A stretch of DNA of 64,000 bases from Synergistetes bacterium ADurb.Bin155 (GCA_002070395.1 MWDE01000002.1:62001-126000), one strand, 5' to 3'; counted from the stretch's first letter, positions 50,554 to 60,791 are shown. The notes: generated by a model not told the origin, from the sequence alone. Numbers and translations: made by a program.

Positions 50554-51183
50554 GTGATCGACGCTGCCGCCGTCATTCTTGCCGGCGGCAGGGGCAAAAG
50601 GGCTGGAGGGGCCAAGGTGTTCCTCACCGTCGAAGGGCGCTGCCTCATCCTGGTGGTTCTGGAAAGGGTCCTGTCTCTTTTCAGCCAGGTCATCATTTCC
50701 TGCCGAAGAGAAGATAGCGAGCCGCTCAGCAGGATCATCCAGTCCTTGCCGGAAAGGGACCGTGTTAAGACCGTATCTGACCGGGTGGAGGGCCTGGGCC
50801 CCCTGGAAGGGATGGCCATGAGCCTTAAGGCTTCCGAAAGGGAATGGGCCTTTGTGATGGGGTGCGATATGCCCCTCGTCGACCCTGCCGTGGTGAGGTT
50901 GATGTGGTCGAAGAAGGGGGAGGAAGAGGATGCCGTCATCGCGAGGATAGGGGGCTTCCTTGAGCCTCTTCATGCCTTTTACCACAAAAGGTGCGCCGAC
51001 GCTGTGGAAAGGGCTATTTCTAGATCCAGGCACAAGATAACCTCCTTTTTATCGGACATTAGCACCCATGTCATCGAAGAGCGGGAGCTCGCCCACATCC
51101 CAGGTTACCGCCGCTCTTTCCTGAACGTTAATACCCCGGAAGACATTCGATCCTGGCTCGAGGAAAGGCACCGGTGCCCCTGA
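50554..51183 (+). CDS. mobA: Molybdenum cofactor guanylyltransferase
   Basis: MobA links GMP to molybdopterin to make the bis-MGD or related cofactor. The 209-residue protein has the nucleotidyltransferase signature AAVILAGGRGKRAGGAKVFL, the substrate stretch GLGPLEGMAMSLKAS, FVMGCDMPLVDPAVV, and the final FLNVNTPEDI. In the first motif, the usual SSRMGGxDK is shortened. GTG 50554 was chosen by homology; no strong ribosome site is visible and an upstream in-frame TTG is possible. It fits the tungstate transporter in the same window. Confidence 0.88.
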   Translation: MIDAAAVILAGGRGKRAGGAKVFLTVEGRCLILVVLERVLSLFSQVIISCRREDSEPLSRIIQSLPERDRVKTVSDRVEGLGPLEGMAMSLKASEREWAFVMGCDMPLVDPAVVRLMWSKKGEEEDAVIARIGGFLEPLHAFYHKRCADAVERAISRSRHKITSFLSDISTHVIEERELAHIPGYRRSFLNVNTPEDIRSWLEERHRCP

Positions 51184-51229
51184 ATTCTCCGGCGCCGGCC
51201 ATCAGTGTTCCTTCAAACGCCCGCCACCG

Positions 51230-51258
51230 ATGACATTTCCCCTCCTGTTGGTTAGAAT
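51230..51258 (+). promoter_or_regulatory. lepA promoter
   Basis: ATGACA (51230-51235), a 17-base spacer and TAGAAT (51253-51258), about 35 bases ahead of the start. Confidence 0.7.
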
Positions 51259-51291
51259 TGGTTTCGTTTCTCAAGCCAGAGGTGTCTCATA

Positions 51292-53109
51292 ATGAAGGTA
51301 CCCATAGAACGAATCAGGAACTTCTGCATCATAGCCCACGTTGACCACGGGAAATCGACCCTCGCCGATCGCCTGCTCGAGGCTACGACCACTGTCAGTG
51401 CCAGAGAGATGCGCGAACAGATCCTCGATACCCTCGAGCTTGAACGCGAGCGGGGGATCACGATCAAGCTCGTGCCGGTGCAGATGAAGTACAGGGCTTC
51501 CGATGGCCTGGATTACGTCCTGAACCTCATCGACACCCCTGGCCATGTGGATTTCACCTACGAGGTCTCCAGGTCCCTTGCTGCCTGCGAAGGGGCTCTC
51601 CTTATCGTGGATGCCGCCCAGGGAGTTGAAGCCCAGACCGTGGCCAACGCCTATCTTGCCGTTGATCAGGGCCTCGAGATCATTCCTGTAATAAATAAGA
51701 TCGACCTACCCTCGGCCCAGCCCGAGCAGGCAGCGAAAGAAATCGAGGAAGTGGTCGGACTCGACAGCTCGGAGGCGATCCTGGCCAGCGCCAAGGAGGG
51801 CATCGGGGTAAAGGAGATCCTGGAAGCGGTGATCAAGAAGATCCCCCCTCCCTTTAAAGATCGCGTGGGCCCCCTCCAGGCCCTTGTCTTCGACTCCACC
51901 TACAACAACTTCAGGGGGGTCATCTGCTACATAAAGGTGGCCAACGGCACCCTCAGGACCGGCGACATGGTGACCTTCATGGCGACCAGGAGAAGTTTCC
52001 AGGTGGAGGAGATAGGGATCTTCGGGCCCGAGATGCGCCCCGTCGACGAGTTGGGGCCCGGGGAGGTCGGGTACCTTATCTGCAATATCAAGTCCGTGGA
52101 AGAGGCCAGGGTCGGCGATACGGTAACTAGCCAGAGGAACCCGGCTTCTACACCTTTACCTGGTTATCGGAAGGTCAAGCCCGTAGTCTTCTGCGGTTTT
52201 TTCCCCATAGAAAGGGATGAGTATCCCCAGCTGAGAGATTCCCTCGAAAAATTGCAGATGAACGATGCGGCCCTGTTTTTCGAACCGGAGACTTCGACGG
52301 CCCTTGGATTTGGCTTCCGGTGCGGGTTCCTTGGGCTTTTGCACATGGAGATCGCGAAGGAACGGCTGAACAGGGAGTTCGGTGTGGACTTGGTCGCCAC
52401 GGTACCCAACGTGGTATACCAGGTCAAGACCACGAGCGGAGAGATCATTGAAGCGCACCGTCCTTCGGACTTTCCCGAAGCCTCTCTCATCGAGGAGGTC
52501 CTCGAACCCTTCATAAAGGTCACCGGCTTCGTCCCGGCGGAATACGTGGGCAAGGTGATGCAGCTCTGCCAGGACCGCAGGGGCGTCTTCCTGGGGATGG
52601 ACTACATCACCCCCCAGAGAACCCGCCTGGTCTATGAGCTCCCTCTGGCGGAATTCATAATAGACTTCCATGACAGGCTCAAGTCAGTGACGAGGGGATT
52701 CGCCTCGATAGACTACGAGCATTCCGGTTTCAAGGTTTCCAACCTTGTCAAGGTTGATATCCTGATCGGCGGTGAGCCCGTCGATGCTTTCTGCTTCGTA
52801 TCCCACGCTGACCAGGCGTATCACCGCGGCCAGGATGTGGTCCGGAAGCTCAAGGAGATCATCCCGAGGCAGCTCTTCGAGGTCTCCCTCCAGGCCGCGA
52901 TAGGCAAAAGGGTGATCGTCCGCCAGAACGTCAAGCCTTTACGCAAGGACGTCCTCGCCAAGTGCTATGGCGGAGACATCACCAGGAAGAGGAAATTGCT
53001 CGAAAAGCAGAAGGAGGGGAAAAAGAGGATGAAACAGATCGGCAGGATCTCCTTGCCCCAGGAGGCTTTCCTCGCCTTTCTCAAGTCCGGCGATGAGGAG
53101 GAGGAATAA
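51292..53109 (+). CDS. lepA: Elongation factor 4 (LepA)
   Basis: LepA is a translational GTPase that acts on stalled or assembling ribosomes. The 605-residue protein has [21 protein letters not shown] (G1), [10 protein letters not shown] (G2), [18 protein letters not shown] (G3), VINKIDLP (G4), and the unique C-terminal domain with [19 protein letters not shown]. The length is normal. Its last 17 bases overlap hemW. Confidence 0.97.
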   Translation: MKVPIERIRNFCIIAHVDHGKSTLADRLLEATTTVSAREMREQILDTLELERERGITIKLVPVQMKYRASDGLDYVLNLIDTPGHVDFTYEVSRSLAACEGALLIVDAAQGVEAQTVANAYLAVDQGLEIIPVINKIDLPSAQPEQAAKEIEEVVGLDSSEAILASAKEGIGVKEILEAVIKKIPPPFKDRVGPLQALVFDSTYNNFRGVICYIKVANGTLRTGDMVTFMATRRSFQVEEIGIFGPEMRPVDELGPGEVGYLICNIKSVEEARVGDTVTSQRNPASTPLPGYRKVKPVVFCGFFPIERDEYPQLRDSLEKLQMNDAALFFEPETSTALGFGFRCGFLGLLHMEIAKERLNREFGVDLVATVPNVVYQVKTTSGEIIEAHRPSDFPEASLIEEVLEPFIKVTGFVPAEYVGKVMQLCQDRRGVFLGMDYITPQRTRLVYELPLAEFIIDFHDRLKSVTRGFASIDYEHSGFKVSNLVKVDILIGGEPVDAFCFVSHADQAYHRGQDVVRKLKEIIPRQLFEVSLQAAIGKRVIVRQNVKPLRKDVLAKCYGGDITRKRKLLEKQKEGKKRMKQIGRISLPQEAFLAFLKSGDEEEE

Positions 53110-54238
53110 CACGCGCCTCGAGCCTACATCGCCGGTTTCTCTTTACGTTCACATTCCTTTCTGCCGGAGCAAATGCCCCTACTGTGCTTTTTACAGCGTT
53201 ATCCCCACGCCGGTCGAAGTGACGGCCTTTCTTGAGGCTCTTGAAGGTGAGATAGGCTTTCTCTCGAAAAGTTCAGATCGTCCGCTTTTAAGGACGGCCT
53301 ACATAGGCGGTGGGACTCCTACGCTCCTGTCCCCTGCCGACTGGGAAAGACTTATAACTGTCCTCGAAAGTGCCTTTTCCTTTCTACCTACCGCCGAAGT
53401 GACCGTGGAGGCCAACCCCGGGTCCCTGGCGAGGGAGCATCTCGCCCTCTGGAAGGACTGGAGGGTTTCCAGGGTCAGCCTCGGTGTCCAGAGCCTCCAG
53501 GACGAAGACCTCCTGGCGATGGGCAGGCCCCATGATAGCAGGCAGGCCCTTGAATCCATGGCGGAGATCAAAGGAAAGGGCCTTAGCCTTTCGGTGGACC
53601 TGCTCTTCGGCCTGCCGGCCCAAAAGCTCCAGGGGTGGTCCGATACTCTCAGGAGAGTACTCGATGAAGGTGCGGAACACCTTTCGATCTACGAACTGAC
53701 CCTCGAAGATGGAACACCCTGGGGTAGTCACCCCCCGCGGGACCTCGCCGCGGGCTATCCCTTTTACCGCTGGGCCCAGTACTATCTGGAGAAGAAGGGC
53801 TTGCTGCAATACGAGATAGCCAGTTTTTCCAAACCCCGTCGGTGGTGCAGGCACAACGTGGCCTACTGGTCCGGTGCCCCCTTCCTTGGGATCGGGCCTT
53901 CGGCCTGGGGGTACGACGGAACCGTAAGGACAGGTAACGTGGCTGACCTGGAGCGCTACCGATGGTTGATAGAAAAGGGGATAAGGCCGACCCTGTTTTC
54001 AGAGAGGCTTGAAGGCAAGCGCCGGGCCTTCGAGTTGTCGGTCCTGGCCCTGAGGACCCGCTGGGGCATAAGGATACAGGAGTACCGGCGCCTATGGGGC
54101 GATCAAATGCTGAAGGACCTTCAAGATTCCCTGGAAGGTCTACCCCCGTGTCTTTTCAGAAAAGCGCCCGGAAGGATCGCCCTGAGCAAGCAGGGCATGA
54201 GGGTGGGGAATACTATCTGGGAAAGGCTCGTACCGTGA
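53093..54238 (+). CDS. hemW: HemW-like radical SAM protein (heme chaperone)
   Basis: A 381-residue radical SAM protein of the HemN/HemW group. The cluster motif is [13 protein letters not shown] near 24; then [51 protein letters not shown] and [11 protein letters not shown]. HemW proteins bind heme and are usually not true coproporphyrinogen oxidases. The very common lepA-hemW gene order supports HemW. The ATG overlaps the lepA end. Confidence 0.92.
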   Translation: MRRRNNTRLEPTSPVSLYVHIPFCRSKCPYCAFYSVIPTPVEVTAFLEALEGEIGFLSKSSDRPLLRTAYIGGGTPTLLSPADWERLITVLESAFSFLPTAEVTVEANPGSLAREHLALWKDWRVSRVSLGVQSLQDEDLLAMGRPHDSRQALESMAEIKGKGLSLSVDLLFGLPAQKLQGWSDTLRRVLDEGAEHLSIYELTLEDGTPWGSHPPRDLAAGYPFYRWAQYYLEKKGLLQYEIASFSKPRRWCRHNVAYWSGAPFLGIGPSAWGYDGTVRTGNVADLERYRWLIEKGIRPTLFSERLEGKRRAFELSVLALRTRWGIRIQEYRRLWGDQMLKDLQDSLEGLPPCLFRKAPGRIALSKQGMRVGNTIWERLVP

Positions 54239-54476
54239 CGAACTAGAGAGGCCTGTGCCGGGCGGGGGCGTCTTCTCCGGTAGCCCTTGTCGCGTGTGCT
54301 CTCTCGAAGACCGCCCCTCGTCATGGTATACGCCCAGGTCTACCTTTCACCCGTTATACTGATATGAAGGGTGGGGCAAAACCCCTGTCCACCGCTTTGG
54401 TATGATCCTGTCAGGTTCAGTGAATACGGGGTTCGGTCCGGGGCGTGACCGATCCCCCTTGAGGGAAGGTGCGAAG

Positions 54477-55892
54477 ATGCGGGATGAGATCAAGTCGATG
54501 CTTAAGGACCTGCCCCCTATGGACGAACTACTCCAGAAACCTTGGACAAGCCGGTACCAGGAAATTCTTGGGCGCGAAGCCGTCAGATCGACCTTCGCCG
54601 ATGTGATCGGCGAGGTCAGGAGGGACCTGCTCAAGGGGCTCATCCATTCCTTCGACCCCACCCTCATCGAATCGGAGACCAGGGTCCGGTTGGAAAAACG
54701 CTCCAGGAAGAGCCTCAGGAGAGTGGTGAACGCCACCGGGGTCGTCATCCACACGAACCTGGGAAGGTCCTGCCTTGGGAGTGAGGTCCTGGATAATGTG
54801 AGGACGGTTTCGGCTTCTTACAGCAACCTGGAATACGACCTCGAAGAGGGGGCAAGGGGACAAAGGCACTCCCATGTCGAATGGCTCCTGTCAAGCGTCA
54901 CCGGAGCCGACGCGGCCCTGGTCGTAAATAACAACGCCGGCGCCGTCCTGCTTTGCCTGGCTGCTTTGGGGCGGAGCAAGGAAGTCATCGTCTCCAGGGG
55001 AGAACTGGTGGAGATAGGAGGTTCCTTCAGGATCCCCGACATTATGGATTTTTCCGGAGCCATCTTAAGAGAGGTTGGGACGACCAACAGGACACACCTA
55101 TCCGATTATCTCAAAGCCATAAACACCCAGACCGCCATGATCCTCAAGGTGCACCCTTCCAACTTCAGGGTGGTGGGTTTTCATTCGGAAGCCTCGAGGG
55201 AGGAGCTGGCGGCCCTGGCTAGGGAGAAGGAACTCATCTTCATGGAGGATCTTGGGAGCGGGGTGGTGGCGGATCTATCACCCTGGGGACTCCAGGGCGA
55301 ACCGACGGTTAGACAATGCGTCGAGTCAGGAGTGGACCTGGTGACCTTCTCCGGTGACAAACTGCTCGGCGGACCCCAGATAGGTGTTATCGTCGGGAGA
55401 AGCCAGCTGGTGGACAGGATCCGGCATTATCCCCTGTTGAGGGCGATCAGGGTTGACAAGATGACCTTGGCCGCTTTTGAGGCGACCCTGAGGCTTTACT
55501 TGGAAGGCAGAACGGGCGAGATCCCCACATTGAGTATGATCTCCCAGCCGGGGGAAACCTTGAGGAAAAGGGCCCGCAACCTGGCCTCCATGATCAGGCG
55601 AGTGACTGGCTTGCAGGCAAGGGTGGTCATGACCCAGGATGCGGTCGGCGGGGGAGCTTACCCTGCCGCGGTCCTCGAGGGTTTCGGGGTCGAGGTGGAA
55701 CCGCCGGAAGGGGTTTCTGACGGTTCGGCCCTTGAACGGCTTAGAAATGCCCCTGTCCCCGTGATCGCCTCGGCAAAAGAGGGGAAGATCCTCCTCCATG
55801 TCAGGACCATGCTTGACGGGGACGGGATGGATGTGATCGGGGCGCTAAAAGACCTGTCGCCCAGGGAGGCCGGCAATGATGGAGAAGACTGA
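54477..55892 (+). CDS. selA: L-seryl-tRNA(Sec) selenium transferase
   Basis: SelA converts seryl-tRNA(Sec) to selenocysteyl-tRNA using selenophosphate and PLP. The 471-residue protein has VVNATGVVIHTNLGRSCLG, VNNNAGAVLLCLAAL, REVGTTNRTHLSDY, EDLGSGVVADLSPWG and the PLP-lysine motif FSGDKLLGGPQIGVIVG (Lys295). ATG 54477 has GGGAAGG upstream. It overlaps selB by 17 bases. The 238-base gap to hemW holds a long imperfect hairpin (GGGGGCGTCTTC with GAAGACCGCCCC, ~54266-54318) and no gene. Confidence 0.96.
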   Translation: MRDEIKSMLKDLPPMDELLQKPWTSRYQEILGREAVRSTFADVIGEVRRDLLKGLIHSFDPTLIESETRVRLEKRSRKSLRRVVNATGVVIHTNLGRSCLGSEVLDNVRTVSASYSNLEYDLEEGARGQRHSHVEWLLSSVTGADAALVVNNNAGAVLLCLAALGRSKEVIVSRGELVEIGGSFRIPDIMDFSGAILREVGTTNRTHLSDYLKAINTQTAMILKVHPSNFRVVGFHSEASREELAALAREKELIFMEDLGSGVVADLSPWGLQGEPTVRQCVESGVDLVTFSGDKLLGGPQIGVIVGRSQLVDRIRHYPLLRAIRVDKMTLAAFEATLRLYLEGRTGEIPTLSMISQPGETLRKRARNLASMIRRVTGLQARVVMTQDAVGGGAYPAAVLEGFGVEVEPPEGVSDGSALERLRNAPVPVIASAKEGKILLHVRTMLDGDGMDVIGALKDLSPREAGNDGED

Positions 55893-57810
55893 GGTCTCCA
55901 TCGTGCTCGGTACCGCCGGCCATATCGATCACGGTAAGACCACCCTGGTACGGGCGCTCAGTGGGGTCGACTGCGACAGGTTGAGGGACGAGAAACGGCG
56001 CGGGATCACCATCGAACTGGGGTTCGCCCCCCTCACACTTCCGAGCGGCAAAACTATTAGCATTGTCGATGTCCCCGGCCATGAGAAGTTCATAAGGCAG
56101 ATGGTCGCCGGTGCAGTCGGGGTTGACGGCATCATCCTGGTCGTGGCCTCCGACGAGGGAGTGAGGCCCCAGACAAGGGAACACCTAGAGATCCTCGGGT
56201 TAATAGGGATCGAGCACGGACTGATAGCCTTAACGAAGGCCGATCTTGTGGAAGAAGAATTCCTGGAACTGGCCATAGAGGAAGTGAAGGAAGAGATCAG
56301 GGGGACCTTTCTTGAGGGGGCTGAAGTGATACCTGTCTCATCGGTGACGGGGTTCAACCTGGACGTCCTCCTCGAATCACTGGAAAAGCTTGTGGCGGGG
56401 ATATCCCCAAGGGGTTCCGAAGGCCCCTTTTTCATGCCCATTGACAGGGCTTTTCCCGTGAAGGGTTTCGGCGCCGTCGTCACCGGTACCGCTTACCGGG
56501 GCAGGGTAAGGAAGGACGACGTACTGTCGGTCCTGCCCCGGGGGATCAAAACGGATATTCGTTCGGTCCAAGTCCATGACAACCCGGTGGATGAGGCTCG
56601 AAGCGGCCAGAGAGTCGCCTTGAGCCTTGGCGGGGTTTCGCTTTCGGACCTGGAAAGGGGCGACGTCCTATGTACCCCTGGAATATTCGTCCCTTCAGGC
56701 AGGCTTGACGTCGATCTCAAGATACTGGCTTCCTCTCCGGATCCTCTGCGCCACTGGCAGAGAGTGCGGATCCATCTCGGGACTACCGATACGGTCGGCC
56801 GGATCGCCCTGCTTGGTGGAGATAGGATCGAACCCGGCGAGAGGGCCTTCGCCCAGATCGTTACCGAAACACCGGTTGTGGCCGTCAGGGGGGAACCCTT
56901 CATCATCCGCTTTTACAGCCCCTTGACCACGATCGGCGGCGGGAAGGTACTGATGCCCATCGCCAGAAGGCCGAAGGGACCACGGGGTCGAAAGGGTCAC
57001 CAAGAACTGCTGGATAAGGTCTCCAGGGCGGAAGACCCCGGCGAGCTCCTCCTGGCGGTCACTTTGGACCAACCGGTGGTCACCGTCGACGAGGCTTCTA
57101 TCCTGATGCAGGAACAAACAGGGGTTATCGTCTCCCTGGCCGGTGAGCTGGACAGGTCCGGACGGTTGCTCCTGGTTGACTCGGGGGAAGGGTTGATAGT
57201 CAATGGCGATATGGCAAGGAAAAAACTGGGTCAGGTCCTGTCGTTTTTGAAAGAGTACCACCAGGAAGAGCCGGACAGTCCGGGAGCGCCGGCGGATGCT
57301 CTCACCAGAAGGATCCTCCCCGAAATGGAGCTCCGCCACGCGAAAAAGGTGGTAGAACGATGGGCACGAGAAGGGGAGATCGAAGTTGAGGACCAGAGGG
57401 TCAGGCTTCCCGGTTTTTCCCCTGGAGACGCGGCCAGGAGAGGTGCCGCCGGGGCCGTCATTTTGGATCTCTGTTCGAGCCGATCCTTCCAGTTGCCGGA
57501 GATAGCCGATGTTTTGGAAGGTACAGGACTCCGTCAGAACGAGGTGGAGAAAGCACTGGAAGCCCTGAGATCCCAGGGGCAGATCTTCTTCGCGGGCAGC
57601 GGGTTCATCGTATCCAGGGAAGTCCTGGAGGGACTCATCGGTATCCTTGAAGGTTTCAAGGACGATATCACCGTCGCTTCCGTCAGGGATGCTACCGGGA
57701 GCAGTCGGAAGTATATCCTGCCTCTACTGGAGATGCTCGATTCGATGGGGGTGACCAGGAGAGTCCAGGATAAACGTATCCTCAGGAAAGGCAAGCTTGG
57801 CCAGGATTAG
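55876..57810 (+). CDS. selB: Selenocysteine-specific elongation factor
   Basis: SelB delivers Sec-tRNA to UGA codons marked by a SECIS hairpin. The 644-residue protein has the GTPase motifs LGTAGHIDHGKTTLVRALSG, RRGITIELGFAPL, IVDVPGHEKFI and ALTKADLVEE. EF-Tu-like beta domains follow to ~residue 365, then C-terminal winged helices (~430-644) that bind the SECIS RNA. The client in this window is grdB. Two adjacent ATGs (55876, 55879) can start it. selC and selD are not present here. Confidence 0.96.
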   Translation: MMEKTEVSIVLGTAGHIDHGKTTLVRALSGVDCDRLRDEKRRGITIELGFAPLTLPSGKTISIVDVPGHEKFIRQMVAGAVGVDGIILVVASDEGVRPQTREHLEILGLIGIEHGLIALTKADLVEEEFLELAIEEVKEEIRGTFLEGAEVIPVSSVTGFNLDVLLESLEKLVAGISPRGSEGPFFMPIDRAFPVKGFGAVVTGTAYRGRVRKDDVLSVLPRGIKTDIRSVQVHDNPVDEARSGQRVALSLGGVSLSDLERGDVLCTPGIFVPSGRLDVDLKILASSPDPLRHWQRVRIHLGTTDTVGRIALLGGDRIEPGERAFAQIVTETPVVAVRGEPFIIRFYSPLTTIGGGKVLMPIARRPKGPRGRKGHQELLDKVSRAEDPGELLLAVTLDQPVVTVDEASILMQEQTGVIVSLAGELDRSGRLLLVDSGEGLIVNGDMARKKLGQVLSFLKEYHQEEPDSPGAPADALTRRILPEMELRHAKKVVERWAREGEIEVEDQRVRLPGFSPGDAARRGAAGAVILDLCSSRSFQLPEIADVLEGTGLRQNEVEKALEALRSQGQIFFAGSGFIVSREVLEGLIGILEGFKDDITVASVRDATGSSRKYILPLLEMLDSMGVTRRVQDKRILRKGKLGQD

Positions 57811-58286
57811 CTCTTTCTAAAGAGGAAGGAAACTCTCAAACCTGAAGACATAGGTTCGTCAAGGCGAAAGACCACCGCAATTGCGGAAAGGCACGATGCT
57901 GAGAAGGCTGGTCCATCCGTTAAAATAACCGTATGTCACCCGTGCGCCGGCTAACCTGTGTTCTCCGGGACCTTGGGCGGAACCTGGAAAACAAGGCAAG
58001 GGCTTCCTCGGAACTCCTGATGAAGCTCCAAGCTCACAGGGACAATTAACTATTATCCCCCCACCGGTTACCCAGGGGCCGCGCTACCTGTCAAAGGCCC
58101 GTCGTCCCTTACCCTGTTGGGCAGCCAAGCTTTGCCCCGGTTTTCAATACTTTAGACTTCGGCTAAGGGCTCGATGGTGCCTCCGAAATCTGAAATGAAA
58201 CAACAACGGCCAAGATTGTGATAATGGGGGTAGCGGTGCGGTGAAGGGAGAAATGATATTCCTATTTAATTTTCCTTCCCGCCACA
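57811..58286. other. Unassigned intergenic region between selB and veg
   Basis: This ~475-base stretch holds no convincing gene on either strand. It contains a perfect palindrome CCGCAATTGCGG near 57885 and several short stems, for example CCGGTTACCCAGGGGCC near 58073. I looked for tRNA-Sec (selC), tmRNA, RNase P and c-di-GMP riboswitch signatures and found none. It may hold an unknown RNA or decayed sequence. Confidence 0.4.
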
Positions 58287-58315
58287 TTGAAAGATGTGAA
58301 CATTTGTGGTAAAAT
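58287..58315 (+). promoter_or_regulatory. veg promoter
   Basis: TTGAAA (58287-58292), a 17-base spacer and TAAAAT (58310-58315). Confidence 0.75.
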
Positions 58316-58347
58316 CTTAGGAAACCAACTACAGGAGTGAACCTGAG

Positions 58348-58599
58348 ATGAGTCCTAACCTAGCCACGATCAGGGACCGGGTGAACGAGTTCAAGGGCTC
58401 CAAGGTGCGGTACAAGGCTCTCAAGGGCAGAAGAAAGATGGAAGAACGGATGGCTGTGATCGTTGAGACTTACCCGCACCTTTTCACGTTGTATGTCGAG
58501 TCCCAGAGAAGCACAGTTTCCTTCAGTTACGCCGAACTGCTCACCCGCGAGGTCGAAATGGAGATCCTTCCCGGAAACAAGAAACTTATCCCTTACTGA
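58348..58599 (+). CDS. veg: Veg-family protein (DUF1021)
   Basis: An 83-residue protein matching Veg/DUF1021: VNEFKGSKVRYKALKGRRKMEERMAVIVETYPHLFTLYVE and VSFSYAELLTREVEM. Veg in Bacillus affects biofilm formation; its biochemical role is unclear. The ATG follows ACAGGAG by 7 bases. It has its own promoter and terminator, and ispE lies downstream as in many Gram-positive genomes. Confidence 0.9.
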   Translation: MSPNLATIRDRVNEFKGSKVRYKALKGRRKMEERMAVIVETYPHLFTLYVESQRSTVSFSYAELLTREVEMEILPGNKKLIPY

Positions 58600-58619
58600 C
58601 CCTGCCCCCTCGCACTTTT

Positions 58620-58651
58620 CCCCGGTGCTCGACGCACCGGGGTTTCTTTTT
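58620..58651 (+). terminator. Terminator after veg
   Basis: CCCCGGTGC (58620-58628), loop TCGAC, GCACCGGGG (58634-58642), then TTTCTTTTT. Confidence 0.92.
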
Positions 58652-58665
58652 AAGAGGTGTCCGTC

Positions 58666-59535
58666 ATGACCCATGAGATCAACTCCCCCGGAAAAATTAA
58701 CCTGACATTGAGGATAACTGGCATCAGGAGCGACGGCATGCACGACATCGCCTCTTTATTTATGAGGCTGCCTGCCTTGGAAAAGTTGACACTGGAGATC
58801 CGCCGTGAAGATAATGGCGACAAAGATCTCGTAAGGGTCCACGGCCAGAGGATCAAAGGCAGGAATATCCTCCAGGCGGTCCTTGAAGTCGCCAGGAAGA
58901 AGGACCCGAATATGCCGCCCGTCATTGTAGACATTTGGAAAGAGGTGCCCCCAGGGAGCGGGCTCGGTGCGGGAAGCGGTAACGCCGCTGCGTTGGCTTC
59001 ATGGCTTTCCAGGGATCTGGGCGTAAGGTTTTCGCTCGAAGAATTGGTTGGGATCGGTTCCGACGTTCCCTTCCTTTTTCAAGGCGGGGACCTTTCCTGG
59101 ATGACCGGTGCCGGGGAAAAGCTCCTCCATAGGATCAACGGGGTCGCCGATCTTTTTAGGGTGGTTATTGCCATTCCTGGGTGGTCCTGTTCTACCCCGG
59201 TTATGTACAGGAGGGCCGACGGGTTTTACCGAAAAGAAGGGTGGAAATACTGCGAGGAGGAAGCCTGTGAAGAGGCCGTGGGCATCCTCGGGTCTCTGAA
59301 AAGGCGACGGAGGGTCGGTCTTCTCCCCAATGACTTCCTTCCGGTGCTTTTACAAATGCATCCGGGGTACCGATCCCTCTTCGAAGCCGCGGAAAACAGC
59401 GGCGCGCTGGCCTGGGGTATAAGCGGGAGCGGAAGCGCTTTTTTTTGCCTTTTCAACCACGAAAATGGCGATGCCTCTCCCTTGGGTTTGTTTGAAGAAG
59501 CTGACTTCGTGCGGAAAATCCTTGTCTTGGGGTGA
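58666..59535 (+). CDS. ispE: 4-diphosphocytidyl-2-C-methyl-D-erythritol kinase
   Basis: IspE is the GHMP kinase of the MEP isoprenoid pathway. The 289-residue protein has the N-terminal SPGKINLTLRITGIRSDGMHDI, the ATP-binding PPGSGLGAGSGNAAALASWL, IGSDVPFLFQGG and the late WGISGSGSAFFCLF. ATG 58666 was preferred over GTG 58657 because AAGAGGTG lies 6 bases upstream. The purR-type gene starts 7 bases after its stop. Confidence 0.93.
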   Translation: MTHEINSPGKINLTLRITGIRSDGMHDIASLFMRLPALEKLTLEIRREDNGDKDLVRVHGQRIKGRNILQAVLEVARKKDPNMPPVIVDIWKEVPPGSGLGAGSGNAAALASWLSRDLGVRFSLEELVGIGSDVPFLFQGGDLSWMTGAGEKLLHRINGVADLFRVVIAIPGWSCSTPVMYRRADGFYRKEGWKYCEEEACEEAVGILGSLKRRRRVGLLPNDFLPVLLQMHPGYRSLFEAAENSGALAWGISGSGSAFFCLFNHENGDASPLGLFEEADFVRKILVLG

Positions 59536-59542
59536 TGGCCTT

Positions 59543-60340
59543 ATGAAAAGTACCAGGACCGAGAGGTTGATCAGGATCGCATCGCGTTTTTTGGCCTTGC
59601 CCTCGAGGCAGATCTCCATGACCGAGATGTCGGAACAGTTCAAAGTGTCCAAGACGGTCATCAGCGAAGACATGGCCATCATTGATAAAGCCTTCCGCGA
59701 AGAGGGTGTCGGAACCTTGAAGATAGGAAGAGGCCGAAGCGGTGGAGCAGCGATGAAACCAGGTTTTTCAGGAAATGACCGCTCATCCTTTCTCGGGAAG
59801 GTTGCCGCTGTGCTTTCATCCAATGACAGGATCCTACCCGGCATGCTCATCCATTACTCGGACATCCTTTTTAACCCCGCTTTTGCCCGGCCCCTGGGTT
59901 ATGCCCTGGCTTCGGATTTCGCCGGCAAGGAACCTGATGTGGTCATGACCTCCGAGGTCAAGGGGATACCCCTGGCGATCTTTACCGCCCATGCCCTGGG
60001 GGTGCCTATGGCAGTGTGCCGTTTCCGGAACAGGCCGGGAGATGGTCCGGCCGTGGCGGTCCACTACCCCTCCGGCAGCGGTGAGGTGAGGACCATGTTC
60101 ATGGGGACGAGGTTCCTTACTTCGGGGAAGAGGGCCCTCATCATCGATGACTTCATGAGAGGCGGCAGCACCGCAGCAGGCATGCTTCTCGTCGCCAAGG
60201 AATTCGGAGCCCAGGTGATCGGGATAGGGATCTTCATCGCAGCATCGGAACCGGAAAAGAAAGCTGTTTCGGAATACCGATCCCTGCTCAGGCTGGAGAG
60301 GGGACCCGATGGTACGCCCGTAGTGAAGGTACGGCGATGA
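59543..60340 (+). CDS. purR: Purine operon repressor, PurR type (Bacillus family)
   Basis: A 265-residue protein with an N-terminal winged helix (TERLIRIASRFLALPSRQISMTEMSEQFKVSKTVISEDMAII, read in parts). A phosphoribosyltransferase-like domain follows, with the PRPP motif ALIIDDFMRGGSTAAGML. In Bacillus subtilis this protein represses purine genes and is released by PRPP. The purL-purE operon in this window is the obvious target. ATG 59543 follows GGGGTGATGG. It lies downstream of ispE. Confidence 0.93.
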   Translation: MKSTRTERLIRIASRFLALPSRQISMTEMSEQFKVSKTVISEDMAIIDKAFREEGVGTLKIGRGRSGGAAMKPGFSGNDRSSFLGKVAAVLSSNDRILPGMLIHYSDILFNPAFARPLGYALASDFAGKEPDVVMTSEVKGIPLAIFTAHALGVPMAVCRFRNRPGDGPAVAVHYPSGSGEVRTMFMGTRFLTSGKRALIIDDFMRGGSTAAGMLLVAKEFGAQVIGIGIFIAASEPEKKAVSEYRSLLRLERGPDGTPVVKVRR

Positions 60341-60436
60341 TGGCCGTGTTTCGGACTTACGGCTCTTGACCCTGTTGTTTGACGTGGGCTCTCAAGTGGG
60401 ATAGAATCACCCAATGGGAGGAGGTGGCTCGTCTCC

Positions 60437-60619
60437 ATGAAGGTGAAGATCAATACTGAAGAGTGTATCGGTTGCGGTGTATGTGCTCAGATATGTCCCG
60501 AGGTTTTTGAACTTGATGAGGACGCCGGAAAGGCCAGGGTGATCCGTCCCGAAGGGGCGGAGTGTGCCCCAGAAGCCGCTGACAGCTGCCCTGTAAGTTG
60601 TATAACCGTCGAAGAATAA
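60437..60619 (+). CDS. 4Fe-4S ferredoxin
   Basis: A 60-residue single-cluster ferredoxin. The ligands are CIGCGVCAQICPEVF plus a distant Cys in DSCPVSCITVEE. It carries low-potential electrons in anaerobic metabolism. GGGAGGAGG lies upstream of ATG 60437. It is monocistronic; the tRNA gene follows. Confidence 0.94.
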   Translation: MKVKINTEECIGCGVCAQICPEVFELDEDAGKARVIRPEGAECAPEAADSCPVSCITVEE

Positions 60620-60672
60620 GAGACCTGTCGGCGGTAGAACGGATCCTCCCGTCTTGCGGTTTTTCCAAGAAT

Positions 60673-60749
60673 GGGCCCATAGCTCAACTGGTCAGAGCCA
60701 CCGGCTCATAACCGGAAGGTTCCTGGTTCGAGTCCAGGTGGGCCCACCA
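60673..60749 (+). tRNA. tRNA with CAT anticodon (Met elongator or Ile2)
   Basis: A 77-base tRNA with GGGCCCA acceptor, T arm CCTGG-TTCGAGT-CCAGG, discriminator A and encoded CCA. The anticodon loop is CT-CAT-AA. The first acceptor pair is G-C, so it is not initiator tRNA. Elongator Met and lysidine-modified Ile2 cannot be separated by eye. Confidence 0.93.
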
Positions 60750-60761
60750 CGCTAAATGATG

Positions 60762-60791
60762 ATAAAGCCACCTGCGGTGGCTTTATTTTTT
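60762..60791 (+). terminator. Terminator after the CAT tRNA
   Basis: ATAAAGCCACC (60762-60772), loop TGC, GGTGGCTTTAT (60776-60786), then TTTTT. Confidence 0.88.

Noticed and set aside
57811-58286. tRNA-Sec (selC)
   Set aside because: No TCA anticodon in a long-armed tRNA fold with a CCA end was found on either strand.
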